The notes under the pieces: generated by a model
What the model was told of the DNA's origin: nothing
What the model saw: only the letters and a program-made list of their open reading frames with translations
The model's database searches: none
From: Firmicutes bacterium UBA2530
GTDB taxonomy: Bacteria > Bacillota > Clostridia > Tissierellales > Sedimentibacteraceae
DNA length: 64,000 bases
Assembly: GCA_002340985.1 (NCBI GenBank)
Contig: DDNC01000002.1
Coordinates: 282,330 to 346,329, forward strand
Reading direction: 5' to 3'
Shown here: positions 44,544 to 52,892 of the stretch, piece after piece
How positions within the stretch are numbered: position 1 is the stretch's first letter
Layout: each line of letters begins with the position of its first letter
Translations under genes and position numbers: made by a program

Positions 44544-45482
44544 ATGCCTGTAATAATACCATCAACTTTGCCTGCATATAGAACCATGAAAGATGAGAAC
44601 ATATTTGTCATGAGCAATGAAAGAGCTCAGACGCAGGATATAAGGCCTCTGGAGGTTCTCGTTGTAAATCTGATGCCTACAAAGATCGAGACGGAAACAC
44701 AGTTTGTGAGGCTTCTCTCAAACTCTCCAATTCAGATAAATGTTGAATTTATTCATACAAGCACCCATGATGCCAAGAATATTTCGGAAAGTCACATGAA
44801 GAGCTTTTATAAAAGTGTTAAGGATATAAAGAATAAAAAGTATGATGCAATGATTGTTACAGGTGCTCCTGTAGAGCTGATGGAATTTGATGAAGTTGAT
44901 TATTGGGATGAACTGAAGGAAATTCTTGATTTTTCATCCACAAACGTAACATCTTCAATGTTCATATGCTGGGGGGCTCAGGCTGCGCTTCATCATTTTT
45001 ACGGACTTAATAAAAGGACGCTTGACAAAAAGGTATTCGGTGTATTTGAGCATGAAAAGAAGCATGAAACATGTATGCTTTTAAATGGCTTTGATGATAT
45101 ATTTTATGTTCCACATTCAAGGCATACTGAGGTAACCGCTGAGGACATCAAAAGCATAAATGAGCTTATAATACTTGCCGAATCAACGGATGCAGGTGTA
45201 CATATTGCTGTTACAGATGATTACAGCAGAATATTTATTATGGGACATGCAGAATATGACCCCATGACATTAAAGAAGGAATATGACAGAGACGTGAGCC
45301 AGGGAAAGCATATAAATATTCCTATGAACTATTATCCTTATAACGACCCTTCAAAAAAACCATTTGTAAAGTGGAGGAGTCATGCCAATTTGCTGTTTAA
45401 AAACTGGATTAACATAATTTATCAGGAAACGCCTTATGATATAAATGAAGTAGGTAAGAACAGAACTGATTGGTACCATTAA
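44544..45482 (+). CDS. metA: homoserine O-acetyltransferase (MetA/HTS family)
   Basis: 312 aa. Acylates homoserine in methionine synthesis. The nucleophile is Cys142 in 'FICWGAQAALHHFYG'; the His/Glu of the catalytic set is in 'IMGHAEYDP'. Residue 111 is Glu ('IVTGAPVELMEF'), the residue that gives acetyl-CoA use in Bacillus cereus MetA, where succinyl-CoA enzymes have Gly. So despite the name homoserine O-succinyltransferase the likely product is O-acetylhomoserine. Stands alone between its own leader and a terminator that overlaps its stop codon. Confidence 0.95.
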   Translation: MPVIIPSTLPAYRTMKDENIFVMSNERAQTQDIRPLEVLVVNLMPTKIETETQFVRLLSNSPIQINVEFIHTSTHDAKNISESHMKSFYKSVKDIKNKKYDAMIVTGAPVELMEFDEVDYWDELKEILDFSSTNVTSSMFICWGAQAALHHFYGLNKRTLDKKVFGVFEHEKKHETCMLLNGFDDIFYVPHSRHTEVTAEDIKSINELIILAESTDAGVHIAVTDDYSRIFIMGHAEYDPMTLKKEYDRDVSQGKHINIPMNYYPYNDPSKKPFVKWRSHANLLFKNWINIIYQETPYDINEVGKNRTDWYH

Positions 45483-45504
45483 TATAAATGGTATCTTTTT
45501 TTTT
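45473..45504 (+). terminator. metA terminator overlapping the stop codon
   Basis: GGTACCATT (45473-45481) pairs with AATGGTATC (45488-45496), then eight T residues. Confidence 0.85.
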
Positions 45505-45593
45505 AGGATGAAATATGTTAGAATATAGTTGTTGTTCAACAAATAACATATGAGTTTAATATAGATAAAAATAATTGTGATTGTGGAGGAAGT

Positions 45594-46940
45594 ATGGGTA
45601 AATTTTTTGGTACTGACGGTGTGAGAGGAATTGCGAACAAAGACCTGTCACCGGATTTGGCATATAAGCTGGGGCGTATAGGAGGCTTTTTTTTAACAAA
45701 GGGTAAGAAAAGACCTAAGATGGTGGTTGGAATGGATACGAGAATATCAGGGGACATGCTTGAAGGGGCTCTTTCATCGGGGCTAAATTCAGCAGGAGTA
45801 GATGTGCTGTATCTGGGTGTGTTGCCAACGCCTGCGGTTGCATGCATGATAAAAATACTTGAGGCAGATGGCGGTGTTATGATTACGGCATCTCACAATC
45901 CCGTAGAATACAACGGAATCAAATTTTTCAATGACAAAGGGCTTAAATTGACCGATGATATGGAAAACTCCATAGAAGAATACATAATCAATAATATAGA
46001 CATAGATTTCCTTCCGGTGTCCGGTGAGGTGGGAAGAAAAATACGCATCGATAACCCTGTAAGAAAATATATGGAATTTTTAAAGGAAACAATGGATGTT
46101 GACCTGACTGGGCTGAAGGTGGCTGTTGACTGCGGAAACGGGGCTGCTTACAAAGCCGCACCTGAGCTTTTGCACGAGCTTGGTGCTCAGGTCTATGTAA
46201 TTCATAATGATCCCAACGGCATAAATATAAATGTGGAGTGCGGCTCCACAAAGCCTGAGGAAATTCAGAAGTTGGTGTTAGAGACAGGTGCGGATGTCGG
46301 GCTGTCATTTGACGGTGATGCAGACAGACTCATAGCTGCAGATGAAAACGGAAATATTGTGGACGGAGACCATATTCTTGCTATATGCGGCATTCACATG
46401 AGAGAAAAAGGAAGATTGAAAAGCAATACTGTAATCGGGACAGTTATGACAAATATGGGACTTGATATATGCCTGAAGGAAAAGGGTATAGACATAATCA
46501 AAACTAATGTAGGGGACAGGTATGTGCTTGAGGAAATGCTTAAGGGCAAGCATTCCATTGGAGGCGAGCAATCAGGACACATAATTTTCCTTGACTATAA
46601 TACGACAGGAGACGGACTGCTTACTGCCATACAGCTTTTAAGCGTAATGAAAGAAAAAAACACAAGACTTTCAAAGCTGGCAGGAATAATGAGCGTAATG
46701 CCTCAGATTCTGGTAAATGCAAGAGTGTCGGATGAAAAAAAGAAGCTTTATTTAGAGGATGAAGCTATAAAAGATAAAATTGAAGAAATCGAAAGTCATT
46801 TTAACGGCAGAGGCAGAGTGCTCATACGGCCTTCAGGAACAGAGCCGTTGGTGAGAGTAATGATTGAGGGTGAGAACATGGAGGAAATAGAACTCTGTGC
46901 CAATGAGCTGTCAGAGCTCATAGAGGAAAGATTGAAATAG
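45594..46940 (+). CDS. glmM: phosphoglucosamine mutase
   Basis: 448 aa, normal length. Converts glucosamine-6-phosphate to glucosamine-1-phosphate for peptidoglycan synthesis. The phosphoserine lies in 'MITASHNPVEYNGIKF' (about residue 100), the metal loop is 'SFDGDADRLIA', the sugar-binding loop 'GGEQSGHII' and the phosphate-binding loop 'RPSGTEPLVRVMIEG'. The N-terminus 'MGKFFGTDGVRGIANKDL' is diagnostic. Ribosome site TGGAGG. Converges on a 2'-5' RNA ligase-like gene 14 bp away with no clear terminator. Confidence 0.97.
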   Translation: MGKFFGTDGVRGIANKDLSPDLAYKLGRIGGFFLTKGKKRPKMVVGMDTRISGDMLEGALSSGLNSAGVDVLYLGVLPTPAVACMIKILEADGGVMITASHNPVEYNGIKFFNDKGLKLTDDMENSIEEYIINNIDIDFLPVSGEVGRKIRIDNPVRKYMEFLKETMDVDLTGLKVAVDCGNGAAYKAAPELLHELGAQVYVIHNDPNGININVECGSTKPEEIQKLVLETGADVGLSFDGDADRLIAADENGNIVDGDHILAICGIHMREKGRLKSNTVIGTVMTNMGLDICLKEKGIDIIKTNVGDRYVLEEMLKGKHSIGGEQSGHIIFLDYNTTGDGLLTAIQLLSVMKEKNTRLSKLAGIMSVMPQILVNARVSDEKKKLYLEDEAIKDKIEEIESHFNGRGRVLIRPSGTEPLVRVMIEGENMEEIELCANELSELIEERLK

Positions 46941-46954
46941 AAATTCAATCTAAT

Positions 46955-47455
46955 TCAATCCTTGAGAGGTATTTCCATATATGGAAGATATACAAATCGT
47001 TCTTTCGGCTGATGGTAGATGGTTATAGAGTTCAGTGTATATTCAGAGGCAGGGATCAGTTTGGTTTCTGCCATTTTTTTAATTCTCTCTATATCTACGG
47101 GCTTATTGTGCCTTTGCTTGACTATTGTCAGGTGAGGAGTATACCCTCTTTTTTCTTTTGGTAAATTGAGGGCTTTAAAAATATTTTCGTATAAATCAAT
47201 GAGCCCGGGTGAATGTACTCCTACGTACAATACTCTGCTGTCAAACTGGCCCAATTCATTCAGTTTAATTTTAAAAGCTTTTGTACTTCTGCATACATTT
47301 ATAATATCGCTTATGAATGAATCTTCATCCGGTAATGAGGGAGGAGGAATTATAGTGATGTGTGGCTCGGTAGTAAAAAATCTGAACTCTGCTCTTAGCA
47401 TTTCAATTCTATTTTTATAATTTTCGGGAACCTGTGCTCCGATGAAATATTTCAT
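46955..47455 (-). CDS. 2'-5' RNA ligase / 2H phosphoesterase family protein
   Basis: 166 aa. Two HxT motifs define the 2H superfamily active site: 'EPHITIIP' (His32) and 'YTPHLTIVKQ' (about residue 118). Members are 2',3'-cyclic nucleotide phosphodiesterases or RNA end-processing enzymes. Length and motif spacing fit the small bacterial LigT/YjcG-like group. Monocistronic on the minus strand with AAAGGAAA before ATG. Confidence 0.85.
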   Translation of the reverse strand: MKYFIGAQVPENYKNRIEMLRAEFRFFTTEPHITIIPPPSLPDEDSFISDIINVCRSTKAFKIKLNELGQFDSRVLYVGVHSPGLIDLYENIFKALNLPKEKRGYTPHLTIVKQRHNKPVDIERIKKMAETKLIPASEYTLNSITIYHQPKERFVYLPYMEIPLKD

Positions 47456-47582
47456 ATGTTTTCCTTTCTTTTTACTTTTCTCTTATTATATTTTATATTT
47501 AAAAATAATCAAGGCTATATTATAATAAATTAAAATCATAGTGGAATATTAGATACATCGAACTTATTATACGGAATTAATT

Positions 47583-48173
47583 ATGGAATATGAAAATCTA
47601 TCTGTTTTTTTGAAATATCTTGAGCAGGGAGGACCGTTAGTCGGAGTACTGCTGCCTGTGATTGAGGCATTTATACCTGTATTGCCTCTGATTGGATTTG
47701 TAATAATTAATGTTGCCGCCTTCGGATTTGTTCTTGGATACCTGTATTCATGGATGGGAAACTGTATAGGCTCTTTTCTTTTGTTTTTATTTATACGTAA
47801 GGTAGGGGGGAAGAAATTTGAAGAAAAAATAAAAAAAAGCAAATATAAGGGAACTCTCGAAAAAATAAAAAAAAGAGAAGTAACAGTATTGTTTTATTTA
47901 TACTGTTTTCCGTTCACTCCTTCTTTTTTAATAAGCGGTACGGCGGCCTTGGCAAATATGGATACTCAAATTTTCCTTATTACAATGATTCCCGCAAAGT
48001 TTGTAATGATTTTATCCCTTGCCTTTATAGGTGAAAATGTAAGTTCATTTTTTATAAACCCATTAAAGTCGGTACTTTATATAATGATTATTTTGCTTAT
48101 TAACTACATTAGCAAGAAACTTATTCAGAAGTACGAAGAACATCACAGGCATGATGCGGGAGACGTAAATTAA
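47583..48173 (+). CDS. VTT-domain (TVP38/TMEM64-like) membrane protein
   Basis: 196 aa with about five hydrophobic stretches. The VTT/SNARE-associated signature is seen in 'PVIEAFIPVLPLIGFVI', 'FGFVLGYLYSWMGNCIGS' and 'FTPSFLISGTAALANM'. Relatives (DedA/TVP38) are lipid scramblases or transporters in the membrane; function of this one is unknown. The start codon has no clear ribosome site, and no alternative start looks better. The C-terminus is a His/Asp-rich tail. Confidence 0.78.
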   Translation: MEYENLSVFLKYLEQGGPLVGVLLPVIEAFIPVLPLIGFVIINVAAFGFVLGYLYSWMGNCIGSFLLFLFIRKVGGKKFEEKIKKSKYKGTLEKIKKREVTVLFYLYCFPFTPSFLISGTAALANMDTQIFLITMIPAKFVMILSLAFIGENVSSFFINPLKSVLYIMIILLINYISKKLIQKYEEHHRHDAGDVN

Positions 48174-48187
48174 TTTATAAAAAGGTA

Positions 48188-48218
48188 TTGACATTGACGC
48201 TGCGTAAACGTGTACACT
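48188..48218 (+). promoter_or_regulatory. MerR-type promoter with 19-bp spacer
   Basis: TTGACA (48188-48193), 19 nt, TACACT (48213-48218). A 19-bp spacer with an imperfect dyad (GACGCTGCGTAAACGTGTA) is the hallmark of MerR-family controlled, autoregulated promoters. Confidence 0.75.
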
Positions 48219-48241
48219 TAGACTGTTAGGAGTTGATAAAA

Positions 48242-48997
48242 ATGGAATACACGGTCAAAAAACTTGGTTCTCTGGCAGGTGTCAGCGGCAGGACGCTGAG
48301 GTATTATGATGAAATAGGGATTCTTAAGCCGGCAAGAACCAATTCATCATGATATCGCATATACGGAGAGAAAGAAGTTGACAGGCTTCAGCAAATTCTG
48401 TTTTACCGAGAGTTAGGTGTCAGTCTGGACGATATAAAGGATATAGTCACATCTCCTGATTTCGACGAAGTAAATGCGCTTAAGCAGCATTACGACGAAC
48501 TCCTTGCAAGAAGGAAGCAGCTGAATATCTTGATTGAGAATGTTGAGAAAACTATTTTCAGCAAAGAAGGGAGAATAAAAATGAGCAACAATGAAAAATT
48601 TGAGGGCTTTAAAAAAAGGCTGGTTGAGGATAATGAAAAACGGTACAGTGAGGAAATCAGAGAAAAGTATGGCGCTGAAGCTGTTGAAAAGTCTAACAGC
48701 CAGCTGATGAATATGACAGAAGAGCAGTACAATGAGATGCAGGAATTAGGAGATTCAGTCATGGCGACACTCAGGGAAGCATATGCCACAGGAGGTCCTG
48801 AATGTGAATTGGGTCAGAAGGCCGCAGAGCTTCATGCAAGATGGATAACCTGCTGCTGGGGTTCATACAACAAAGAGGCACATGCAAATTTGACTCAGAT
48901 GTATGTGGATGATGAAAGGTTCAGGGCATATTATGATAAGGAACAGTCTGGTATGGCGGAATTCCTGAGAGATGCGGTTTATATCTATACAAAATAA
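48242..48997 (+). pseudogene. TipA-like MerR regulator interrupted by an in-frame UGA
   Basis: 252 codons. Residues 1-36 ('MEYTVKKLGSLAGVSGRTLR' then 'YYDEIGILKPAR') are a MerR helix-turn-helix. Codon 37 is TGA (48350-48352), exactly where the family has Gly in 'NSxGYRxYG' (GGA to TGA, one base). The same frame continues without another stop through the MerR wing, the coiled coil and a C-terminal TipAS ligand-binding domain ('LGQKAAELHARWITCCWG', 'RDAVYIYTK'). A good ribosome site (GGGAGA, 6 nt) precedes an internal ATG at 48581, so the TipAS domain alone (138 aa) can still be made, as in Streptomyces tipA. Most likely a recently broken gene. Confidence 0.85.
48581..48997 (+). CDS. free-standing TipAS-like domain from an internal start
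   Basis: 138 aa from ATG 48581 with GGGAGA 6 nt upstream, in frame with the broken regulator. Helical TipAS antibiotic-recognition fold ('EEQYNEMQELGDSV', 'HARWITCCWGSYNKEAH'). It would survive the upstream UGA. In tipA of Streptomyces lividans the same kind of internal start makes a drug-sequestering protein. Confidence 0.55.
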   Translation: MSNNEKFEGFKKRLVEDNEKRYSEEIREKYGAEAVEKSNSQLMNMTEEQYNEMQELGDSVMATLREAYATGGPECELGQKAAELHARWITCCWGSYNKEAHANLTQMYVDDERFRAYYDKEQSGMAEFLRDAVYIYTK

Positions 48998-49003
48998 CAA
49001 TAA

Positions 49004-49034
49004 AAATTGGCGCGGCGTTATGCTGCGCCAATTT
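49004..49034 (-). terminator. terminator of the permuted NlpC/P60-like gene
   Basis: AAATTGGCGC (49004-49013) pairs with GCGCCAATTT (49025-49034). The T run follows on the minus strand. The gene's stop codon (49018-49020) is inside the loop. Confidence 0.8.
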
Positions 49035-49584
49035 GCACTAAGTGTTTAAGATGATTCAGTGATGTGTTTATGTTTTTGAGATTGCCGGAATATATTATTT
49101 TTCCGTTTAATTTTAACAGATTCTGTGGTCTTACAAGACTTCTGGGAATTCCAAAGTCTACAATGCCCGCCGAGTTCAGCACATAATATACAAATTCTGA
49201 ACAAAGAAAGTGTTTTTCTGAATGTGTTTCTGAATTAAATAAGTTTCGAAAGAGCCCGGCATAATTATAGCTGTATGAATTTCTGTTTAATTCAAATTCG
49301 TTTAATAGTGCAGTTATTTTTTCATATTGATTATCAGTTATCCGGAGTTCAATAACTTTTCCATGTAAATATTTATGAAAACCATAAATCCCGTCGTTGA
49401 AATTCTCCGTAACAAATGTTCCTATAAAAGGGTTATAGGTATATTTCCTGCCGAAACTGAACATTGTTTCAAAGCTTTTGTTCAGCGATAAAGAAGCGTG
49501 GGTATATTCATCTCTTTTTAGGAAGCTTATAATATTTGACAGCAGCGTATTTGTTTTTGTAAGAACTATATATATTTTCTTCAT
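49018..49584 (-). CDS. circularly permuted NlpC/P60 (YiiX-like) superfamily protein
   Basis: 188 aa, no signal peptide. The permuted papain-like fold is suggested by His29 in 'DEYTHASLSL' near the N-terminus and Cys128 in 'HFLCSEFVYYVLNSAG' near the C-terminus, the order found in the YiiX/LRAT-like branch where His precedes Cys. Such proteins are thiol hydrolases or acyltransferases on lipids or peptides; substrate unknown. Monocistronic, minus strand, with GGAGGA before ATG. Confidence 0.72.
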   Translation of the reverse strand: MKKIYIVLTKTNTLLSNIISFLKRDEYTHASLSLNKSFETMFSFGRKYTYNPFIGTFVTENFNDGIYGFHKYLHGKVIELRITDNQYEKITALLNEFELNRNSYSYNYAGLFRNLFNSETHSEKHFLCSEFVYYVLNSAGIVDFGIPRSLVRPQNLLKLNGKIIYSGNLKNINTSLNHLKHLVQIGAA

Positions 49585-49698
49585 GATTCCTCCCGGTGTC
49601 CGTTTGTAAGTTAATTATAAAACATACTGTTTAATATCCAATAAAGAAAGCATTAATTAATAATTAGAATCACATATAATTTCTTAATAATGAAGTGG

Positions 49699-49727
49699 TT
49701 GATGCTGAAAGGTAATTAAGCTATAAT
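49699..49727 (+). promoter_or_regulatory. promoter of the DUF6485 gene
   Basis: TTGATG (49699-49704), 17-nt spacer, TATAAT (49722-49727). Confidence 0.7.
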
Positions 49728-49786
49728 ATAGCAGAAGGCATATTTTAGGAATTTAAGATTAGCACTAATAAGAAAGGGGTAATAAT

Positions 49787-50002
49787 ATGGATAATAAAGA
49801 TTATTTTTGCTCGTGTAAAAATTTGAGCTGTGCATTGCACCCTACAAAACATGATAGTGGATGTACATTGTGTATAAGTAAAAACTTGAAGTTAAAAGAA
49901 ATACCCAATTGTTTTTTTAATTTGGTAGATGGTGCTGAGTCAAGAGAAGGAGATTTTTTTGAAGACTTTGCAAGATTAGTATTGGCAAGTAAGGAAGAAT
50001 AG
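49787..50002 (+). CDS. cysteine-rich DUF6485-like protein
   Basis: 71 aa with Cys at residues 8, 10, 15, 26, 29 and 42 in the pattern 'CSCKNLSCALHP', 'GCTLCISKNLK' and 'EIPNCFF', typical of the small DUF6485 family, which probably binds a metal. Role unknown. Ribosome site AAAGGGG, own promoter; followed after 68 bp by a ZIP zinc transporter gene, which makes a metal link attractive but unproven. Confidence 0.75.
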   Translation: MDNKDYFCSCKNLSCALHPTKHDSGCTLCISKNLKLKEIPNCFFNLVDGAESREGDFFEDFARLVLASKEE

Positions 50003-50070
50003 TATAGTCAGGTCAATAATATAACTTAGCGGAATCAGCATCAGATACGTATTGAGAGGAGAAGATTCAT

Positions 50071-50880
50071 ATGGATTCATCTAATATAATATTTGCATTT
50101 TCACTGACGCTCTTTGCCGGGCTTTCCACAGGAATCGGAAGTGCTCTCGCGTTACTTACAAAGAAAACCAGCCCGAAATTCCTTTCTGTGTCACTGGGAT
50201 TTTCGGCGGGTGTCATGATTTATGTTTCATTTGCTGAAATACTTCTGAAAGCTAATGATGCGTTAGTATCTGCACTCGGAGACAAGCTGGGTGCATGGGC
50301 AGCTGTAGGAGGATTCTTTTTTGGCATATTGCTGATAGCTGCTATCGACAATCTAATACCAAAAACAGAAAATCCACATGAGGTGCATACTGTAGAAGAA
50401 ATGGACGGAGAAAGTGAATCGCACAAATCAAACTTAATGAGAATGGGATTGTTTACTGCTTTGGCGGTAGGGATTCACAACTTTCCTGAGGGATTGGCAA
50501 CCTTCACAGCTGCACTGAATGATCCGAAGCTTGGTATACCCATTGCTGTTGCCATTGCAATTCACAACATACCGGAGGGTATAGCTGTTGCTGTTCCAGT
50601 GTTTTACGCAACGGGAAGCAGAAAAAAAGCATTCAATTTATCATTTTTATCAGGTCTGTCAGAGCCTGTTGGTGCACTTATAGGATATCTGCTCTTATAC
50701 AGATTCTTCAGTGATGCTATGTTTGGATTTATATTTGCTTCGGTAGCAGGAATAATGGTTTACATAAGTCTTGATGAGCTTCTGCCTTCCGCAAGGGAAT
50801 ACGGTGAACACCACCTTGCCATATACGGACTTATCGCCGGTATGGCAGTAATGGCTGTAAGCCTTTTATTGTTTATATAA
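50071..50880 (+). CDS. zupT: ZIP family zinc transporter (ZupT)
   Basis: 269 aa with eight hydrophobic segments. Imports Zn2+ and related divalent metals. The binuclear metal site is in the two helices 'GIHNFPEGLATF' and 'AIHNIPEGIAVAVP'; a short variable loop between segments 3 and 4 carries His and Glu ('TENPHEVHTVEEMDGESESH'). Ribosome site AGAGGAG. Confidence 0.92.
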   Translation: MDSSNIIFAFSLTLFAGLSTGIGSALALLTKKTSPKFLSVSLGFSAGVMIYVSFAEILLKANDALVSALGDKLGAWAAVGGFFFGILLIAAIDNLIPKTENPHEVHTVEEMDGESESHKSNLMRMGLFTALAVGIHNFPEGLATFTAALNDPKLGIPIAVAIAIHNIPEGIAVAVPVFYATGSRKKAFNLSFLSGLSEPVGALIGYLLLYRFFSDAMFGFIFASVAGIMVYISLDELLPSAREYGEHHLAIYGLIAGMAVMAVSLLLFI

Positions 50881-50883
50881 TTT

Positions 50884-50914
50884 ATGCCGCAGACAGAATA
50901 TCGGGCTGCGGCAT
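50884..50914. terminator. hairpin between zupT and the SARP-like regulator gene
   Basis: ATGCCGCAG (50884-50892) pairs with CTGCGGCAT (50906-50914) between two converging genes. T tracts are weak on both sides. Confidence 0.5.
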
Positions 50915-50926
50915 AGAGTAGGAGTC

Positions 50927-52615
50927 TTACTTCTGAAGCATTCTGCTTATATGCTTGCATAAATCCAATGCTTTTGGATGGTTAAGTTTTTTAGCCAGCT
51001 CATAGGCATTTTTAAGGTGTTTTTCAGCTTCAGTATAATTATTTTTTTTAATTTCCAGCAAAGCCTTATAGCATTCTGTCATGTCTCTACCCCAAATAGC
51101 ACCGAATTTGTTAAAAAAATCAAGAGATTTATTTATATATACTTCGGCCTCACCATATTTTTCAAGATGGTACAACGACTGCCCAGCATTTGAATAAAAT
51201 ATTTCAAGCCCCTTGACTACGGAATTTTCGATACATGTTTGTATTGCCTTGATAAAGTAATTATATGCTTCATCGTTGTTCCCAAGATCTTTATGCATTT
51301 GACCGAGATAATTGTAGCTTGCGGAAATATTTATGCCGTGCTTTCCGCCGAATTTATTCAGACTGGAGAAAATACTGATGGAGTTATTTAATGCATTTGC
51401 TGCCTCTTCATAGTTTTCGGTTTTGATTAAATAGAGCCCCTTCAATCTTAAGACTATTCCTCTTTCCTCGATAATATCTTTTTTATCCAGTAGATTGAGA
51501 CATTTTTCTATGTATTCACGCATCATGTTATTATTATCTGTCTGTATAGCGTAATAAATCATCTGTTTGTAATTGTTTAAGAGATAGAGCAAATTATCCA
51601 ATTTTTGTGATAATTTAATGCTGATTTCAATATTTTTGACGCCCTGTTCGTATTTTCCAACAGAAACATAGTACCTTCCTGCAAGATATGATGCCTCCAT
51701 CTTGATTTTTAAATATTCCGTATCGAGATTATCAATGCTGGTAAGGTCCGTATCTATATTTTTTAACTCAGATTCTATATCGGCTATATTTTGGGAATCC
51801 GGCCATATGGATGTGTCGGGTGACAGCATGGGATATGCCTCATGATATATGGTATAAAAATCTGTGAGATTTTCAATCTTGCTTTTCAATTTAGCATAGT
51901 CCTTATCAATATTTAAGCTTCCCGCATCCTTTAAATCCAATATATATTTGAATGCTTTTTTTGTTTTGAGCTCCGGTTCAACGCCCAGGTCTTTTTTCAA
52001 AACATGCGCAAGCTCATGATATAATTTTATTGCTTTGTTATAGTCTTCGGACATGGCATATATTTTCATCAGGTGGCGGTACGTTTTTTCATTGTAGGGG
52101 TCATTCTTTATAAGTATGTTTCTGTATTCGTCGATGCTGTTGAAATCTCCGGTATTGACAAGTTCAGTTACCTTGCTTTTTACTGATTTAATATATATAT
52201 CCTTGTAGAAATCTCTTTTTTCATGCAGCCATTCCTCGAATTCATAGCAATTCTTAACAGAGAAATTAAAAAGGAAATCGCCGCTGTATAAATCAAAAGC
52301 ATTGGATTCCATAATTGCATCCGTATCTATTTCAAATGAAAAGTTATCTGAAAATTCTATGGTTGATTTTGAGGAAGAAAATATGTCTTCATGTATACTT
52401 GATTTAATTTTATACAATGCATCTCTCAAATTTTTTCTTGCGGTTTCTTCGCCCGTGTCACTCCAAAACATGGCTGTTGCCTCTTCTCTGGACACTTTTT
52501 TATTAGTGCAGACATAATAAAACAAAGCCTCGGATTTTTTGTAAGGGAATGTTATTTTGGTTCTATTAAGTTCGACTGATGGGGTACCGAGTAATTTAAC
52601 AGATACATGATTCAT
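50927..52615 (-). CDS. SARP/BTAD-type regulator with TPR domain
   Basis: 562 aa. The N-terminal OmpR-like DNA-binding domain (~1-95: 'VSVKLLGTPSVELNRTKI', 'RKNLRDALYKIKSSI') is followed by a bacterial transcriptional activation domain (~100-230: 'EEWLHEKRDFYKDIYI', 'HELAHVLKKDLGVEPELKT'). The rest (~250-560) is helical TPR-like repeats ('SYNYLGQMHKDLGNNDEAY', 'YSNAGQSLYHLEKYGEAEV'). SARP/AfsR-like activators are best known from actinomycetes but also occur in Firmicutes. It is divergent from hutU with 277 bp between, so it is a candidate regulator of the hut cluster. No sensor for a small ligand is visible. Confidence 0.88.
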   Translation of the reverse strand: MNHVSVKLLGTPSVELNRTKITFPYKKSEALFYYVCTNKKVSREEATAMFWSDTGEETARKNLRDALYKIKSSIHEDIFSSSKSTIEFSDNFSFEIDTDAIMESNAFDLYSGDFLFNFSVKNCYEFEEWLHEKRDFYKDIYIKSVKSKVTELVNTGDFNSIDEYRNILIKNDPYNEKTYRHLMKIYAMSEDYNKAIKLYHELAHVLKKDLGVEPELKTKKAFKYILDLKDAGSLNIDKDYAKLKSKIENLTDFYTIYHEAYPMLSPDTSIWPDSQNIADIESELKNIDTDLTSIDNLDTEYLKIKMEASYLAGRYYVSVGKYEQGVKNIEISIKLSQKLDNLLYLLNNYKQMIYYAIQTDNNNMMREYIEKCLNLLDKKDIIEERGIVLRLKGLYLIKTENYEEAANALNNSISIFSSLNKFGGKHGINISASYNYLGQMHKDLGNNDEAYNYFIKAIQTCIENSVVKGLEIFYSNAGQSLYHLEKYGEAEVYINKSLDFFNKFGAIWGRDMTECYKALLEIKKNNYTEAEKHLKNAYELAKKLNHPKALDLCKHISRMLQK

Positions 52616-52714
52616 GTTTGTCCCTCAAAAATAGATGTTTAATCTATGATATATTATTTTGTGGAAATTATCAATATTAAAGAGTGAGAAGAGTGGAGGG
52701 GCGCAAAAAATTAA

Positions 52715-52734
52715 GCCTTACAAACGTAAGGCTC
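52715..52734. terminator. short strong hairpin in the hutU-SARP intergenic region
   Basis: AGCCTTAC-AAAC-GTAAGGCT. On the minus strand it is followed by TTAATTTTTT, so it would stop leftward transcription before the SARP-like gene or act in that gene's leader. Confidence 0.55.
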
Positions 52735-52760
52735 AATAATATTTATAAAAAAACAAGGGG

Positions 52761-52793
52761 GAGAGTTAAGCAATAAGAATACTTATTAGCTTA
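52761..52793 (+). promoter_or_regulatory. possible second HutP site and hairpin upstream of hutU
   Basis: GAG (52761-52763), AAG (52768-52770) and AAG (52775-52777) are spaced by 4 nt and lie on the 5' arm of a hairpin TAAGCAATAAG / CTTATTAGCTTA (52767-52793, one bulge). No T run follows and no promoter is clear, so the case is much weaker than for hutH. Confidence 0.35.
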
Positions 52794-52892
52794 TGTGCCT
52801 ATTATATAGTTACAATCTTTAAGTAATCTTAAATTTAGACGAATTTTCGACGGTGATATTTTATAATAAACATATATAATTGGAGGTGTGCT

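Noticed and set aside
48350..48352. UGA read as an amino acid (recoding or alternative code)
   Set aside because: No recoding signal was recognised and the context fits a simple GGA-to-TGA mutation; UGA is not otherwise seen interrupting genes here.
48530..48997. Independent gene starting at 48530
   Set aside because: The frame runs back to a MerR domain at 48242 apart from one TGA; the better internal start is ATG 48581.
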